Shown: positions 18,634 to 28,033 of the stretch, one piece after another
Numbering within the stretch: position 1 is the first letter of the stretch
Layout of the letters: every line of letters begins with the position of its first letter
From: Methanolobus tindarius DSM 2278
GTDB lineage: Archaea > Halobacteriota > Methanosarcinia > Methanosarcinales > Methanosarcinaceae
Direction of reading: 5' to 3'
DNA: 64,000 nt
Assembly (NCBI RefSeq): GCF_000504205.1
Contig: NZ_AZAJ01000001.1
Span: 1,710,879-1,774,878, forward strand
Notes under the pieces: generated by a model
Databases searched by the model: none
Seen by the model: the letters and a program-made list of their open reading frames with translations, nothing else
Told to the model about the DNA's origin: nothing
Program-made: the position numbers and the translations under genes

Positions 18634-21081
18634 ATGAAGGAAACGGCAACCAAAGGTATAACCAACGCAAAAGATCTGAGTGTGGATGAATTATTCTCAA
18701 GGTTGAGTTCGAGTGTAAAAGGCATAAAAGATGATGAAGCACAAAAAAGGCTTCAGCAATATGGCTATAACGAACTGCTAGAAAAGAAGATAAGTCTTTT
18801 CACAAAGTTTATTGGTTATTTCTGGGGTCCGATTCCCTGGATGATAGAGATAGCAGCTTTGCTTTCGGCATTCATTCAACGCTGGGAGGATTTTGCCATA
18901 ATCTCGATTTTGCTGATCCTGAATGGTGTGGTGGGTTTCTGGCAGGAGAATAAAGCAGACAATGCCATTGAGTTACTTAAAAGCAAAATGGCTCTTCAGG
19001 CAAGAGTTCTGAGAGATGGGAAATGGAAGCTCCTTCCTGCACGGGAACTTGTACCGGGGGATGTTATTCGTCTTCGCTCAGGTGATATTGTACCGGCAGA
19101 TGTCAAACTCTTTGATGGTGAATATCTGCAGATAGATGAATCTGCACTGACGGGAGAATCCCTGCCTGCAGACAAAGGCACCAATGATATTGGTTTTTCA
19201 GGTTCTGTTATTCAGAAAGGGGAAATGAATGGAGTTGTATTTGCCACCGGGATGAATACCTATTTTGGAAAAACTACAAAATTACTGACAGATGTCAAAA
19301 CACAGAGTCATTTCCAGAAAGCTATCATTAAGATCGGTGATTATCTCATATTCCTTGCTGCTATTCTGGTTGCTGTCGTTTTTATCGTTGCCGTTTTCCG
19401 ACATGAGAGTCTTGTAGAAACGCTTCAGTTTGCTCTGGTACTTGTTGTTGCTGCCATTCCTGCAGCTTTGCCTGCGGTACTTTCAGTATCCATGGCCGTT
19501 GGTGCCACCAACCTTGCGGGGAAGGGTGCTATCGTAAGTAAGCTGGTCTCTATCGAAGAAATGGCAGGAATGGATGTTCTCTGTTCCGATAAGACCGGTA
19601 CAATAACAAAGAATGAACTGACGTTATCTGAACTGACTCCATTCGGTGATTATACAACAGATGAACTTTTAATTTACAGTGCCCTTGCTTCCAGAGAGGA
19701 AGACAATGACCCAATCGACAATGCTGTCCTGAAAAAGATAGAAACTATGGATGGTCTGCACAAAGCTACAAATGATTATAATGTACTGGATTTTAAGCCG
19801 TTTGATCCTGTTATCAAACATACGGAAGCCAGTATTGAGAGTCCTGATGGCAGAAAGTTCAAGGTTGCCAAAGGAGCACCACAGGTAATTTTTGATATGG
19901 CGGTCAACAGTGACAGTATCAGGGATGATGTGGAAGGGAAGGTAAATTCCCTCGCATCCAAAGGTTATCGTCCTCTTGCTGTTGGTATTTGTGAAGAGGA
20001 TAAATGTCACTTTGCAGGACTTATTGGGTTATACGATCCACCCCATGAGGATTCTGCGCAGACCATTGATACTGCTGTATCCATGGGCGTAGACGTTAAA
20101 ATGATCACAGGTGACCATGCTGCCATTGCAAAGGAAATTGCACAGCAGATTGGTATGGGTACTAATATCACTACGGCTTCGGAACTGGAAGATAAGACTG
20201 ACCTTCAGGCACAGGAGGTTGTTGACAGGGCGGATGGTTTTGCGCAGGTGTTCCCGGAGCATAAGTACAGGATAGTTGAGCTCCTTCAGGATGATGGACA
20301 TATAGTAGGTATGACCGGTGATGGTGTGAATGATGCTCCTGCTCTTAAAAAAGCAGATGCAGGTATTGCCGTTGCCGGAGCCACGGATGCAGCAAGGTCT
20401 GCTGCTGATATTGTGTTTACGGCTCCTGGTCTTTCAACTATTATCGATGCGATAAAAGAGAGCCGTAAGATATTCCAGCGTATGAAGAGTTATTCCATAT
20501 ACAGGATAGCTGAGACTGTACGTGTTTTGTTCTTCATTGCGATTTCTATTATTGCTTTTAATTTCTACCCTGTGACAGCTATCATGATTGTGTTGCTTGC
20601 ACTGTTCAATGATGCACCTATTATGGCTATTGCTTATGATAATGTAAAGTATTCCAATTTCCCGGAAAAGTGGAATATCAGGGAAGTACTTAGCATGGCA
20701 ACATTCCTTGGAATTATAGGTGTCATCTCGTCATTTGCTATTTTCTACATAGGAATGAGTGTGCTTAATCTTAATCAGGATGTATTGCAGTCGTTTATTT
20801 TCCTGAAGCTTGCGGTTGCAGGGCATCTTACAATATTCCTTGCACGTACAAGAGGTCCTTTCTGGTCTATCAGGCCAAGCGGAATACTCTTCTGGTCAAC
20901 AATCGGCACCAAATTCCTTGCAACCCTGGTTGTTGTTTATGGTTTCTACATATCACCGATAGGATGGAAACTTGCAGGCATTGTATGGTTGTATTCACTG
21001 GTGGCTTTTGTGATTACAGATGTTATAAAAGTGAGGTTGTATAGCCTGCTGGATCATAGCGGATTGATTTTTCACAGATGA
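18634..21081 (+). CDS. P-type H+-transporting ATPase (PMA1-type, P-IIIA)
   Basis: This 815-residue pump has a cation ATPase N-terminal domain, a TGES actuator loop, the phosphorylation motif DKTGT (D319), a TGDGVNDAP hinge and about ten membrane helices. A membrane Asp in LFNDAPIM matches the proton-binding Asp of plant and fungal plasma-membrane H+-ATPases (M6). These pumps export H+ using ATP. It is the last gene of the oxidase operon, which suggests that proton balance or pH homeostasis is coordinated with respiration under O2. The long regulatory C-terminus of plant enzymes is absent. Proton specificity is inferred from family and motif. Confidence 0.85.
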   Translation: MKETATKGITNAKDLSVDELFSRLSSSVKGIKDDEAQKRLQQYGYNELLEKKISLFTKFIGYFWGPIPWMIEIAALLSAFIQRWEDFAIISILLILNGVVGFWQENKADNAIELLKSKMALQARVLRDGKWKLLPARELVPGDVIRLRSGDIVPADVKLFDGEYLQIDESALTGESLPADKGTNDIGFSGSVIQKGEMNGVVFATGMNTYFGKTTKLLTDVKTQSHFQKAIIKIGDYLIFLAAILVAVVFIVAVFRHESLVETLQFALVLVVAAIPAALPAVLSVSMAVGATNLAGKGAIVSKLVSIEEMAGMDVLCSDKTGTITKNELTLSELTPFGDYTTDELLIYSALASREEDNDPIDNAVLKKIETMDGLHKATNDYNVLDFKPFDPVIKHTEASIESPDGRKFKVAKGAPQVIFDMAVNSDSIRDDVEGKVNSLASKGYRPLAVGICEEDKCHFAGLIGLYDPPHEDSAQTIDTAVSMGVDVKMITGDHAAIAKEIAQQIGMGTNITTASELEDKTDLQAQEVVDRADGFAQVFPEHKYRIVELLQDDGHIVGMTGDGVNDAPALKKADAGIAVAGATDAARSAADIVFTAPGLSTIIDAIKESRKIFQRMKSYSIYRIAETVRVLFFIAISIIAFNFYPVTAIMIVLLALFNDAPIMAIAYDNVKYSNFPEKWNIREVLSMATFLGIIGVISSFAIFYIGMSVLNLNQDVLQSFIFLKLAVAGHLTIFLARTRGPFWSIRPSGILFWSTIGTKFLATLVVVYGFYISPIGWKLAGIVWLYSLVAFVITDVIKVRLYSLLDHSGLIFHR

Positions 21082-21190
21082 TAAGATAATTTCAAAAAAT
21101 AGTTATATGTGACAGTAATTTGAAACACTTACTCGCTTTACAAGTATAAGTCTTTAAATGTAAAATACAGTGTAAAAAGTGCAGTGTGAA

Positions 21191-21364
21191 TCACTGCGCC
21201 TCTACTATTGCCCAGTTTCTGGGAATAACTGCCTTTGCTTCAAATGCCCCGTCAGCCTGAAACTCCCCAAGTAGTGTGGCATCTGCTGTTATTTTAATGT
21301 CCTTTGCAGTAAGGGTTGTAATATGCTTTCCATCTTCTGTGTAAATCTCAAATTTAGTTACCAT
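21191..21364 (-). CDS. Small conserved-looking hypothetical protein
   Basis: A 57-residue soluble, beta-rich looking protein (begins MVTKFEIYTEDGKHI, ends NWAIVEAQ). GGGAG lies 13-17 bases before the ATG at 21364. Codon use resembles neighbouring genes. I know no family for it. It lies between the H+-ATPase gene and the DUF2283 pair and is probably its own unit. Confidence 0.55.
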   Translation of the reverse strand: MVTKFEIYTEDGKHITTLTAKDIKITADATLLGEFQADGAFEAKAVIPRNWAIVEAQ

Positions 21365-21652
21365 TCCCTTTCACTCCCATTGTTTGGTATTTAGTTATAT
21401 ATTGGCGTAGAGATTTTAAATTTGTGTTTGAACTTTTGTTTTTATGCTACTAATTACAATTTTGTATGTAGAATCGATGTTTGATAGACAAAAAAGGAGT
21501 ATGGTTATGATTCCCATAACTACAAAAGGAAGATATATGGAAAAATCAATCTGAATTGACAGGGATATTACAGGTAGTAATGAGAGTGAGAAAGTAAGAA
21601 CGAGGTTAAATATAATTCGTAAAGAATAACTAAAAAAGTAGTTGGTGCTGTT

Positions 21653-22033
21653 TCATGCAACAACAGCCAATGACCCTGAACCTTCTGGCAAGTGCATGGA
21701 ATTGAGAGCAGTTGCTGCCACCACATGTGGTATTGGCCTATTTCTTTTCAAAATACCAAATGTAATCTCTACTTCAATGACATTTTCTGAAATATCAACG
21801 GTCATTTCCAGTGACTTGTAGTTCTTCATGTCGAACTTGGAGACGCCAAGCCTGTTGGAAACATCGAGAATTTCCACACCCATAATGGAATTGTCTTCAG
21901 CAACGTCTAAGATGATTCCATTTATATCTATGGATGACTTGTACTTCATTTTACTGGAATATGCAAAAAAACTATCATTTTCCATATCATAGTCGGAAGT
22001 ATCACCCTTTCTGCTTATGACCTTCTGAACCAT
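21653..22033 (-). CDS. DUF2283-domain protein, possible antitoxin
   Basis: This 126-residue protein has a DUF2283 region at about residues 14-60 (YDMENDSFFAY and, further on, GIILDVAEDNSIMGVEILD). DUF2283 proteins in archaea and bacteria are often encoded beside a small DUF4258/RelE-like protein and are proposed antitoxins. The preceding gene on this strand ends one base before this start, so the two form a tight pair. The C-terminal half is not recognised and the protein is longer than a minimal DUF2283. Confidence 0.65.
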   Translation of the reverse strand: MVQKVISRKGDTSDYDMENDSFFAYSSKMKYKSSIDINGIILDVAEDNSIMGVEILDVSNRLGVSKFDMKNYKSLEMTVDISENVIEVEITFGILKRNRPIPHVVAATALNSMHLPEGSGSLAVVA

Positions 22034-22034
22034 G

Positions 22035-22346
22035 TTATCTTATCCTCTCTTTGGAATATTCTTTGAAGCATGTAACCAATATGAGTTTTAATGGATTTCT
22101 TTGTTTCACACTAAAGACTATACTAAGATCGTACTCTTTACTATACTCATACATTACTTTAAACTTTCCTGTAGACTGCTTTAAAATTGCAACAGGAGTA
22201 TTTCTATTTATGAACACATATAGGTTCTCAATACCCATGCGGAGACGAACTCTGTCTCTGTCAATAAAATGATCAGATTCCTCAATATCATCTATTTTGA
22301 TTTCCGACAGGATTTTTCCGAAAGTATAGATATCCATGTCTTTCAT
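22035..22346 (-). CDS. DUF4258/RelE-like small protein, possible toxin
   Basis: This 103-residue protein has a helical N-terminus, a basic DRDRVRLR segment and two to three beta strands ending in LKLILVTCF and a basic tail. That arrangement resembles DUF4258-type small proteins paired with DUF2283. It is directly upstream of the DUF2283 gene on the same strand. The family assignment is tentative and no catalytic residues can be identified. Confidence 0.5.
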   Translation of the reverse strand: MKDMDIYTFGKILSEIKIDDIEESDHFIDRDRVRLRMGIENLYVFINRNTPVAILKQSTGKFKVMYEYSKEYDLSIVFSVKQRNPLKLILVTCFKEYSKERIR

Positions 22347-22624
22347 GTTTGAAGGGGGAGTTTATCATCACTCTTTTGTTTCGTTTTCACTATGATCTAG
22401 TTCCTCATTCTCACTGATACGGTTTGTAAGAATTAACTTTGTTCAACAGGATATCCACCAACATTGTTTGCAACGTTCATTACTCTCACTGTTCCAACTT
22501 ATTGCATTTTAAGCTTGTCATTTGTCATTCTGAAAAGGGTTCTTGGGGTGAAACATGACTGGGCAAAGGAATGTCTCGTCAATTGAAACAATACTCGAAA
22601 AATTGGGATATTATAAGTAAAAGA

Positions 22625-22697
22625 TAGTCCCGCCCGAATTCGAATCGGAGTCTTCGGCTCCAAAGGCCGAAAGGATTGACCGCTACCCTACGGGACT
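22625..22697 (-). tRNA. tRNA-Gln (anticodon UUG)
   Basis: The gene forms a complete 73-base cloverleaf on the minus strand: acceptor AGTCCCG/CGGGACT, anticodon stem TCGGC/GCCGA, loop CTTTGGA with anticodon TTG, a T loop with TTCGAAT, and discriminator A. CCA is not encoded. The A-U first pair is typical of archaeal tRNA-Gln. Confidence 0.9.
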
Positions 22698-22763
22698 ACA
22701 ATGTTCAGCACAATAAATGCATAATAATACTTATTTGTTATGCAGGCAAAGGATTTAAGTTTA

Positions 22764-23861
22764 TTATTTGGCAATGATAAGTGTAAGCAAATCCTTGTCC
22801 TCAAGCACATGGTCAAGACCGGCTCGCTGTCCTGGGTGCTTTGCGGAAGTTCCCCATACCTGTGAATATCTGAACTTTCTTCTGAAATCACGGTGCAGGT
22901 GGTCACATATATCTCCTACAGTAACTCCTTTCCTGACAATAAGCGGTTCTTCCATGTCAGCAGGTCCGCCCTGAGGTTTCAGGTAGATGCGTATGAAATC
23001 AAGAGCACCATAAATCAGTTCTTTCACAGCTTCAAGGTTCTGGCCTTCATTAGCAGAAATGTATGTAGCATCAGGATAATCTTCCTTGCATTTCTTTAGC
23101 ACATACTCATCAGCCATATCTACTTTATTCACAACGGTAACCGCAGGGATGTACACCCTGTTACCCATGACCGCATCAATAAGCTGGTCAACATTAATAT
23201 TGTCCCTTATAAGCACATGAGCGTTGTGAATCTTATAATCATTCAGTACAGCCTTAATCAAATCTTCAGAAATATCAAGATCCATGGTACTGCTAACAGT
23301 AATTCCACCACGGTCCTGTCTTTTAATAACAACATCAGGTGACTTCTGGTTAAGACGAATACCTGCATCATACAATTCCTGTGTAAGGACATCATGGTGA
23401 TAGTTCTGGAAAACATCAAGAATAAAGACAACAAGGTCACAGTTCCTCACAACTGAGATAACTTCTCTTCCACGACCTCTTCCACTTGCTGCACCCTTAA
23501 CAAGTCCTGGTACATCAAGAATCTGGATGGTTGCATTGTTATATTCAAGCACACCGGGAATAACATCAAGGGTAGTAAACTCATAAGCACCGACTTCAGA
23601 TTCAGCTCCGGTAAGCTGGTTGAGCAAAGTGGATTTTCCCACAGAAGGAAAACCTACAAGTGTCACTGTGGCGTCTCCAGATTTCCTGACGGAATATCCT
23701 TCACTACCACCCTTACTTGAAGCTTTTTTGACAACTTCATCACGCAGACGTGCAAGTTTAGACTTCAATCTCCCAATGTGATGTGATGTCGCTTTGTTGT
23801 AGGGAGTTTTCCTGATCTCCTCTTCAACTTCCTGTATATCCTCGTGTAATCCCATTTGCAA
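22764..23861 (-). CDS. DRG/OBG-family GTPase with TGS domain
   Basis: This 365-residue GTP-binding protein has a basic helical N-terminus, then G1 (GFPSVGKST), G3 (DVPGL) and G4 (NKVD) motifs, an inserted domain, and a C-terminal TGS domain at about residues 290-365. This is the archaeal and eukaryotic DRG (developmentally regulated GTP-binding protein) layout, which is linked to translating ribosomes. It lies just upstream of tRNA-Gln on the same strand. The family is clear; the precise cellular role in archaea is not settled. Confidence 0.9.
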   Translation of the reverse strand: MQMGLHEDIQEVEEEIRKTPYNKATSHHIGRLKSKLARLRDEVVKKASSKGGSEGYSVRKSGDATVTLVGFPSVGKSTLLNQLTGAESEVGAYEFTTLDVIPGVLEYNNATIQILDVPGLVKGAASGRGRGREVISVVRNCDLVVFILDVFQNYHHDVLTQELYDAGIRLNQKSPDVVIKRQDRGGITVSSTMDLDISEDLIKAVLNDYKIHNAHVLIRDNINVDQLIDAVMGNRVYIPAVTVVNKVDMADEYVLKKCKEDYPDATYISANEGQNLEAVKELIYGALDFIRIYLKPQGGPADMEEPLIVRKGVTVGDICDHLHRDFRRKFRYSQVWGTSAKHPGQRAGLDHVLEDKDLLTLIIAK

Positions 23862-23924
23862 CCTACCATAACGTCAAAATAAAAAAGATTTTCCTGATTT
23901 TTGAATTTTGAATATGACTTAACG

Positions 23925-25835
23925 TCAGAAGGAGGATATTATACTACCGGTCATTTCATAAGTACTGATTCCCGGAGGCAGTCTCTTTGAAAAGTCCTCT
24001 GAACGCAATACTGCAAGGAACTTCTGTATTTCCTCTATTTCCAGAAGGTCTTTTCTTATCACAAAATCAAACTCTTCCTCAGCCAGTGGAATAAACTCAA
24101 GACCAGCTTCTTCTGCAGCAGCCTTTATGCCAAATCCAACATCGACTCTGCCGTTTTTTACGGCATCACATACTGATCTGTGGCTTTTGGATCCTGAATT
24201 ATATCCTTTCAGGCTCTTTATCATCTCAGTTTTTGAGATTCCCTTTCCTTCGGCCAGCAGACCAATTTCCCTGTCAAGAAGCGCTCTTGTGCCGGAGCCT
24301 CTGTTTCTGTTAATAATATGGAGATTGATTGTATCTTCAAGACCATAGACGTGAGTATCCGGTGAGAATATAAGCCCCTGCTCGCGTCTGTATCCTTTTA
24401 CAAGCACCACGTCCTCAAGATTCATTCTCTTCAGGACAGATGAGTTGTAATTGCCATCTGCATCAACCATGTTGACACATGCGATATCTGCAACACCGCC
24501 TGACATTGCTGTAAAACCTGCACTTGACCCCATATTCAGTGTTCTGAAATTAAGTCCTGTCATCTCTTCAAGCAGGTCAACTCCAGGACACTGGCCGCCA
24601 ACAAGCATCAAGTCCGGACTTGTGACGTTACCGAACATTGTAACTTCAACTTCTGAACCGGGTTCAATATATTCGGTGTGTGCTCTAATCTCTATTATCC
24701 CGTCTGCATCTGACAGTGTAGTAATTGCTCCTGATGTTTTATCCGCAGGATAAACTTTGCCACGGACAACACCCACAGGGAAAAGTTCCTCCCTGCCGCC
24801 GGAACGTATTCCAGTTCCCATAATAGCAGTTACTTTTGTTTTAAAAGATGGCTTAACACCAAGTGAATTGTAAATTATCGGTGCAACAAATTCATTAAAT
24901 ATACTAAGAGCCGAGGTTGGGTTGCCCGGAAGTCCGATTGTAGGGACATTATTTATCATGCCGATAACCACAGGTTTTCCCGGTTTGATAGCAATTCCGT
25001 GTGTAAGAGTCTCTCCCTTTTCCTCAATGATCATGTACATGATGTCGCCTGCACCGGCGGAAGTACTTCCTGATGTAAGTACAATATCACATTCTGCTAT
25101 TGCTCTGTCAAGGGCTTCTTCCATGAGTTTCTCATCATCACGTACGATTCCATATATTCGTGGAGTTGCGCCGCATTCTTCAATTCCGGCAGAAATTGCG
25201 TATGAATTAGCATCGTAGATTTTACTGGTTCCCAACTCTTCCCCGGGTCTTATAAGTTCGCTACCGGTTGAAATTATTCCAACAACCAGTTCTTTAACCG
25301 GAACTTTATCCATGCCGATTGATGCCAGAACACCAATTTCACGGGAACCAATGCGTGTATTTTTCCTCAGGATCCTCTCGCCTTTCATTATGTCAGTTCC
25401 TGCACGCATTATATTCTCGTTAATGTGCACCGGCTGGTAGATAAGGAGTGAGTCTCCGGTTTGTTTTGTGCTTTCAACCATTACAACAGCATCAGCACCA
25501 TCGGGGATTGGAGCACCTGTGGATATTTCGACTGCCTCGCCGTCATCAACAAAAAAGCTGTCTTCACATCCCGCAGGTATTGAGCCTGTAACTTTAAGTT
25601 CAATCGGCTCTGGTTCACTTGCCTGATATGTGTCTTTTGCCCTGACAGCATAGCCGTCTTTTACAGAGCGGTTGAATGCAGGCACATCAAGTCCTGAAAG
25701 CATATCTTCTGCAATTATGCGTCCTGCAGCTTCCTCAATAGGTAAAACAGTAATTTGTGGTTGAACTTTAATGCTTTCAACCAAATCTCTTGCATCCTCT
25801 ACGGATGTCAGTTCTCTGAATTCTTTCCTTTCCAT
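23925..25835 (-). CDS. moeA: Molybdopterin molybdenumtransferase MoeA fused to a PBP-like domain
   Basis: This 636-residue protein contains complete MoeA domains: an N-terminal MoeA_N region (to about 170), a MoCF-binding domain (about 180-320, with TSGSTSAGAGD) and a C-terminal MoeA_C domain (about 335-405). A periplasmic-binding-protein-like domain follows at about 415-620, of the kind annotated as LysR-substrate or molybdate binding. MoeA inserts molybdate into adenylylated molybdopterin. The PBP-like domain lacks a signal peptide and stays in the cytoplasm, so it may hold or sense molybdate or tungstate. A modABC transporter lies about 12 kb away. The gene is followed 11 bases beyond its start by a small membrane protein gene on the same strand. 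Confidence 0.9.
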   Translation of the reverse strand: MERKEFRELTSVEDARDLVESIKVQPQITVLPIEEAAGRIIAEDMLSGLDVPAFNRSVKDGYAVRAKDTYQASEPEPIELKVTGSIPAGCEDSFFVDDGEAVEISTGAPIPDGADAVVMVESTKQTGDSLLIYQPVHINENIMRAGTDIMKGERILRKNTRIGSREIGVLASIGMDKVPVKELVVGIISTGSELIRPGEELGTSKIYDANSYAISAGIEECGATPRIYGIVRDDEKLMEEALDRAIAECDIVLTSGSTSAGAGDIMYMIIEEKGETLTHGIAIKPGKPVVIGMINNVPTIGLPGNPTSALSIFNEFVAPIIYNSLGVKPSFKTKVTAIMGTGIRSGGREELFPVGVVRGKVYPADKTSGAITTLSDADGIIEIRAHTEYIEPGSEVEVTMFGNVTSPDLMLVGGQCPGVDLLEEMTGLNFRTLNMGSSAGFTAMSGGVADIACVNMVDADGNYNSSVLKRMNLEDVVLVKGYRREQGLIFSPDTHVYGLEDTINLHIINRNRGSGTRALLDREIGLLAEGKGISKTEMIKSLKGYNSGSKSHRSVCDAVKNGRVDVGFGIKAAAEEAGLEFIPLAEEEFDFVIRKDLLEIEEIQKFLAVLRSEDFSKRLPPGISTYEMTGSIISSF

Positions 25836-25845
25836 TCTGGTCGGT

Positions 25846-26094
25846 CTACTCTTCGTCTATATACTCAATAAGCTTTTTGTTAAGCCTGAATACTCTTGAA
25901 GCTACATACCATAGTCCCATCAGGTACACTATCCATGTTGCAATGGAAATCCATTTGAGACTTCCTGTATCATCAAGCGCTTCAAAAGTGATGACAAGGG
26001 TAACAGGCATCAAAAGTAATATGGCCAACACTGAATCGTTCAGATATTTCAGGTTTTCCAGAACAATTTTATCTCTTTTTCCCTCTTCTACCAT
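25846..26094 (-). CDS. Small two-helix membrane protein upstream of moeA
   Basis: This 82-residue protein has a charged N-terminus, two hydrophobic helices at about residues 17-38 and 46-66, and a charged C-terminus (IEYIDEE). It is transcribed into moeA with a 10-base gap, so it is probably co-transcribed. I recognise no family and see no molybdenum-related motif. Confidence 0.65.
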   Translation of the reverse strand: MVEEGKRDKIVLENLKYLNDSVLAILLLMPVTLVITFEALDDTGSLKWISIATWIVYLMGLWYVASRVFRLNKKLIEYIDEE

Positions 26095-26268
26095 TTAATG
26101 ACCTCTCTGCTGGACTAAAATCCCTCAATATTTGTTAATTTCTCAATAAGAGCTCAATTATTATTGTAATTATATATTACAGGACTTATGCCTAATTAAT
26201 GTTTTTGAGACATTTACTTTTATTCTGGATTTACAGAGCATAAGCTGGCAGAAAATAAAAGTGCTAAA

Positions 26269-26301
26269 AGAAAAAAAAGAATGAAGAACTATGTCTTCAT
26301 T
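26269..26301 (-). terminator. Terminator of ilvE
   Basis: On the minus strand an 8-bp stem (26280-26287 with 26294-26301, six-base loop) is followed by a T-rich run (complement of the A-rich stretch at 26269-26279). It lies about 25 bases after the ilvE stop. Confidence 0.7.
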
Positions 26302-26325
26302 TTAGAGTCTATTTGTGCCTGATAT

Positions 26326-27204
26326 TCAGGGATTAATCGGTGTGCCGGTGGTCGTTGTTACCTTTTCAAAGGCTGCAACTATCTTCTTTGTGATTGGGCC
26401 TGGCTTTCCATCACCTATAGGACGACCATCTACCTTCACAAGAGGTGCTGCTTCCGCTGCGGTTCCTGTAACGAAAATCTCGTCTGCGGTGTAGAGGTCA
26501 AACATTCCAAGGTTCTCAACGTGGGTATCAATTCCCATGTCGGAAAGAAGCTCAATGGCTGTTGCCCTAGTGATTCCTTTCAGGTTGTTGATTGTCGGTG
26601 GTGTGTAAACCTTGCCGTTCTTGATGATGAATATATTGTCTCCTGAACCCTCTGAGAGGTAACCATTCTGATCGAAAAAGATTGCTTCATCTCCGCCTTT
26701 CTCGTTTGCCTCTATCTTCGCAAGGATGTTGTTCAGGTAGTTGAGTGACTTGATGTTTGGTGACAGTGCATCACAGGAATTCCTTCTGACTGATACGGTA
26801 ACACCGGTAAGACCAACTTCATAGAGGTCGCCATACATTGCTCCCCATTCCTGTGAGATGATGTAGATGTTTGGTTTTGGACATTTCCTTGGGTCAAGTC
26901 CAAGGTCACCAACACCTCTTGAAACAATAGGTCTGATATATGCGTCTGTCAGGTTGTTTTTCCTGAGTGTCTCCAGAATAGCCTCTTCCATCTCTTCCCT
27001 GGAAAGTGGTATTTCAAGGGCAATTGCCTTTGCGGAATCATAGAGTCTGTCAACATGTTCGCGTAATTTGAAAACACGTCCATTGTACGCTCTGATTCCC
27101 TCAAATACGCCATCTCCATACAAAAATCCATGGTCATAGACGGAGGTTGTGGCCTGTGATTTAGGGACAAAGTCACCGTTGTAATAAATCAATAATTCAC
27201 TCAT
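26326..27204 (-). CDS. ilvE: Branched-chain amino acid aminotransferase
   Basis: This 292-residue fold-type IV PLP aminotransferase transfers amino groups between glutamate and the keto acids of Val, Leu and Ile. The catalytic Lys is in NIKSLNYL, and a [12 protein letters not shown] substrate-loop motif and a C-terminal [10 protein letters not shown] motif are present. Length is normal for short IlvE. The start is the ATG at 27204. It is flanked by a terminator and appears to be a single gene. Confidence 0.9.
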   Translation of the reverse strand: MSELLIYYNGDFVPKSQATTSVYDHGFLYGDGVFEGIRAYNGRVFKLREHVDRLYDSAKAIALEIPLSREEMEEAILETLRKNNLTDAYIRPIVSRGVGDLGLDPRKCPKPNIYIISQEWGAMYGDLYEVGLTGVTVSVRRNSCDALSPNIKSLNYLNNILAKIEANEKGGDEAIFFDQNGYLSEGSGDNIFIIKNGKVYTPPTINNLKGITRATAIELLSDMGIDTHVENLGMFDLYTADEIFVTGTAAEAAPLVKVDGRPIGDGKPGPITKKIVAAFEKVTTTTGTPINP

Positions 27205-27362
27205 TGTAAAGCCTCAGTATAATAATAGTTGCTAGTGTTCAGGTTAAACTATTATTTATTTTTATTCACCTGAACCTGCGTTACTAATTCTCAAAGTGGC
27301 CATGGTCTGACAAAAGTGTTTTATACTAAAAAACCTATTTGCAATCCCAGTCAATGCTTAGC

Positions 27363-27437
27363 GGTCCCGTGGCTTAGCCAGGATATAGCATCGGGCTTCT
27401 AACCCGAGGGTCAGGGGTTCAAATCCCTTCGGGATCG
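27363..27437 (+). tRNA. tRNA-Arg (anticodon UCU)
   Basis: The gene forms a complete 75-base cloverleaf: acceptor GGTCCCG/CGGGATC with one G-U pair, anticodon stem TCGGG/CCCGA, loop CTTCTAA with anticodon TCT, a T arm AGGGG-TTCAAAT-CCCTT with one G-U pair, and discriminator G. CCA is not encoded. A T-rich tract follows. Confidence 0.9.
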
Positions 27438-27611
27438 CTTTTCTTCTTTTTCATATCTTTAACTTTATGTTGATTAGTTTCTGCTTCCTCCCAGATGAAC
27501 TATTTAGAAATATATAGTAATCATAGCTCTGCAATTATTATTGTGCAACTATTATATAATAGTCGTATTATTATTGTCATTTGTTATTATCATGTAATTC
27601 TTGGTGAGACA

Positions 27612-27761
27612 ATGAGCATTTTGATGGAAACAAACGACTACAGGAAAAGTGAACCTTCCCGTATTATGGATGACGATGAAGATTACAGGCCTATTCTGCA
27701 AGGAGTAATTAATACCCGCTGCAATTATGATGGCGGCAAAATTGAAGGAATTCTTGACTAA
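27612..27761 (+). CDS. Small acidic hypothetical protein
   Basis: A 49-residue protein starting at ATG 27612 after GGTGAG. It is polar, with an acidic DDDEDY stretch and a C-terminal GGKIEGILD. The frame is open 39 codons further upstream, but that part is A+T-rich and not coding-like, so the internal ATG is preferred. I recognise no family. Confidence 0.45.
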   Translation: MSILMETNDYRKSEPSRIMDDDEDYRPILQGVINTRCNYDGGKIEGILD

Positions 27762-27904
27762 GCAAAATCAGCTTTTCTCCTTTTTCAGATGACTGTCTTT
27801 TGGAAAAAAGACATTAAAGAAAAGTATGGGCGCCGGTGAACCAATTAGACGCCCCGTTCGTACACCAATACGTTTTTCAGAAATGTTTTAGGAAGGCACT
27901 ACTT

Positions 27905-27920
27905 GAGTAACATGTTACTC
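27905..27920. promoter_or_regulatory. Perfect 16-bp palindrome in a gene-free stretch
   Basis: GAGTAACATGTTACTC is a perfect palindrome. It lies between the small acidic gene and the small charged gene, in about 270 bases (27762-28033) where I see no other feature. It could be a binding site for a dimeric regulator. Confidence 0.4.
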
Positions 27921-28033
27921 GGAGCATACTAGTTCAGTCTCATATTTAGTTCTAGGCAAAAGAATCTATATAGGTACATGTGCTGGTAAATATGTCTCCG
28001 AAAAAGAATTAACACAATAAATAAAAAAGAGAT

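Noticed and set aside
22501-22624. Short frames (about 21 and 37 codons) next to tRNA-Gln
   Set aside because: They are too short, have no supporting signals, and I cannot match them to an insertion-sequence remnant.
27495-27611. 39-codon N-terminal extension of the small acidic protein
   Set aside because: The segment is A+T-rich and dominated by Ile/Tyr codons, whereas ATG 27612 has a ribosome binding site and starts a plausible protein.
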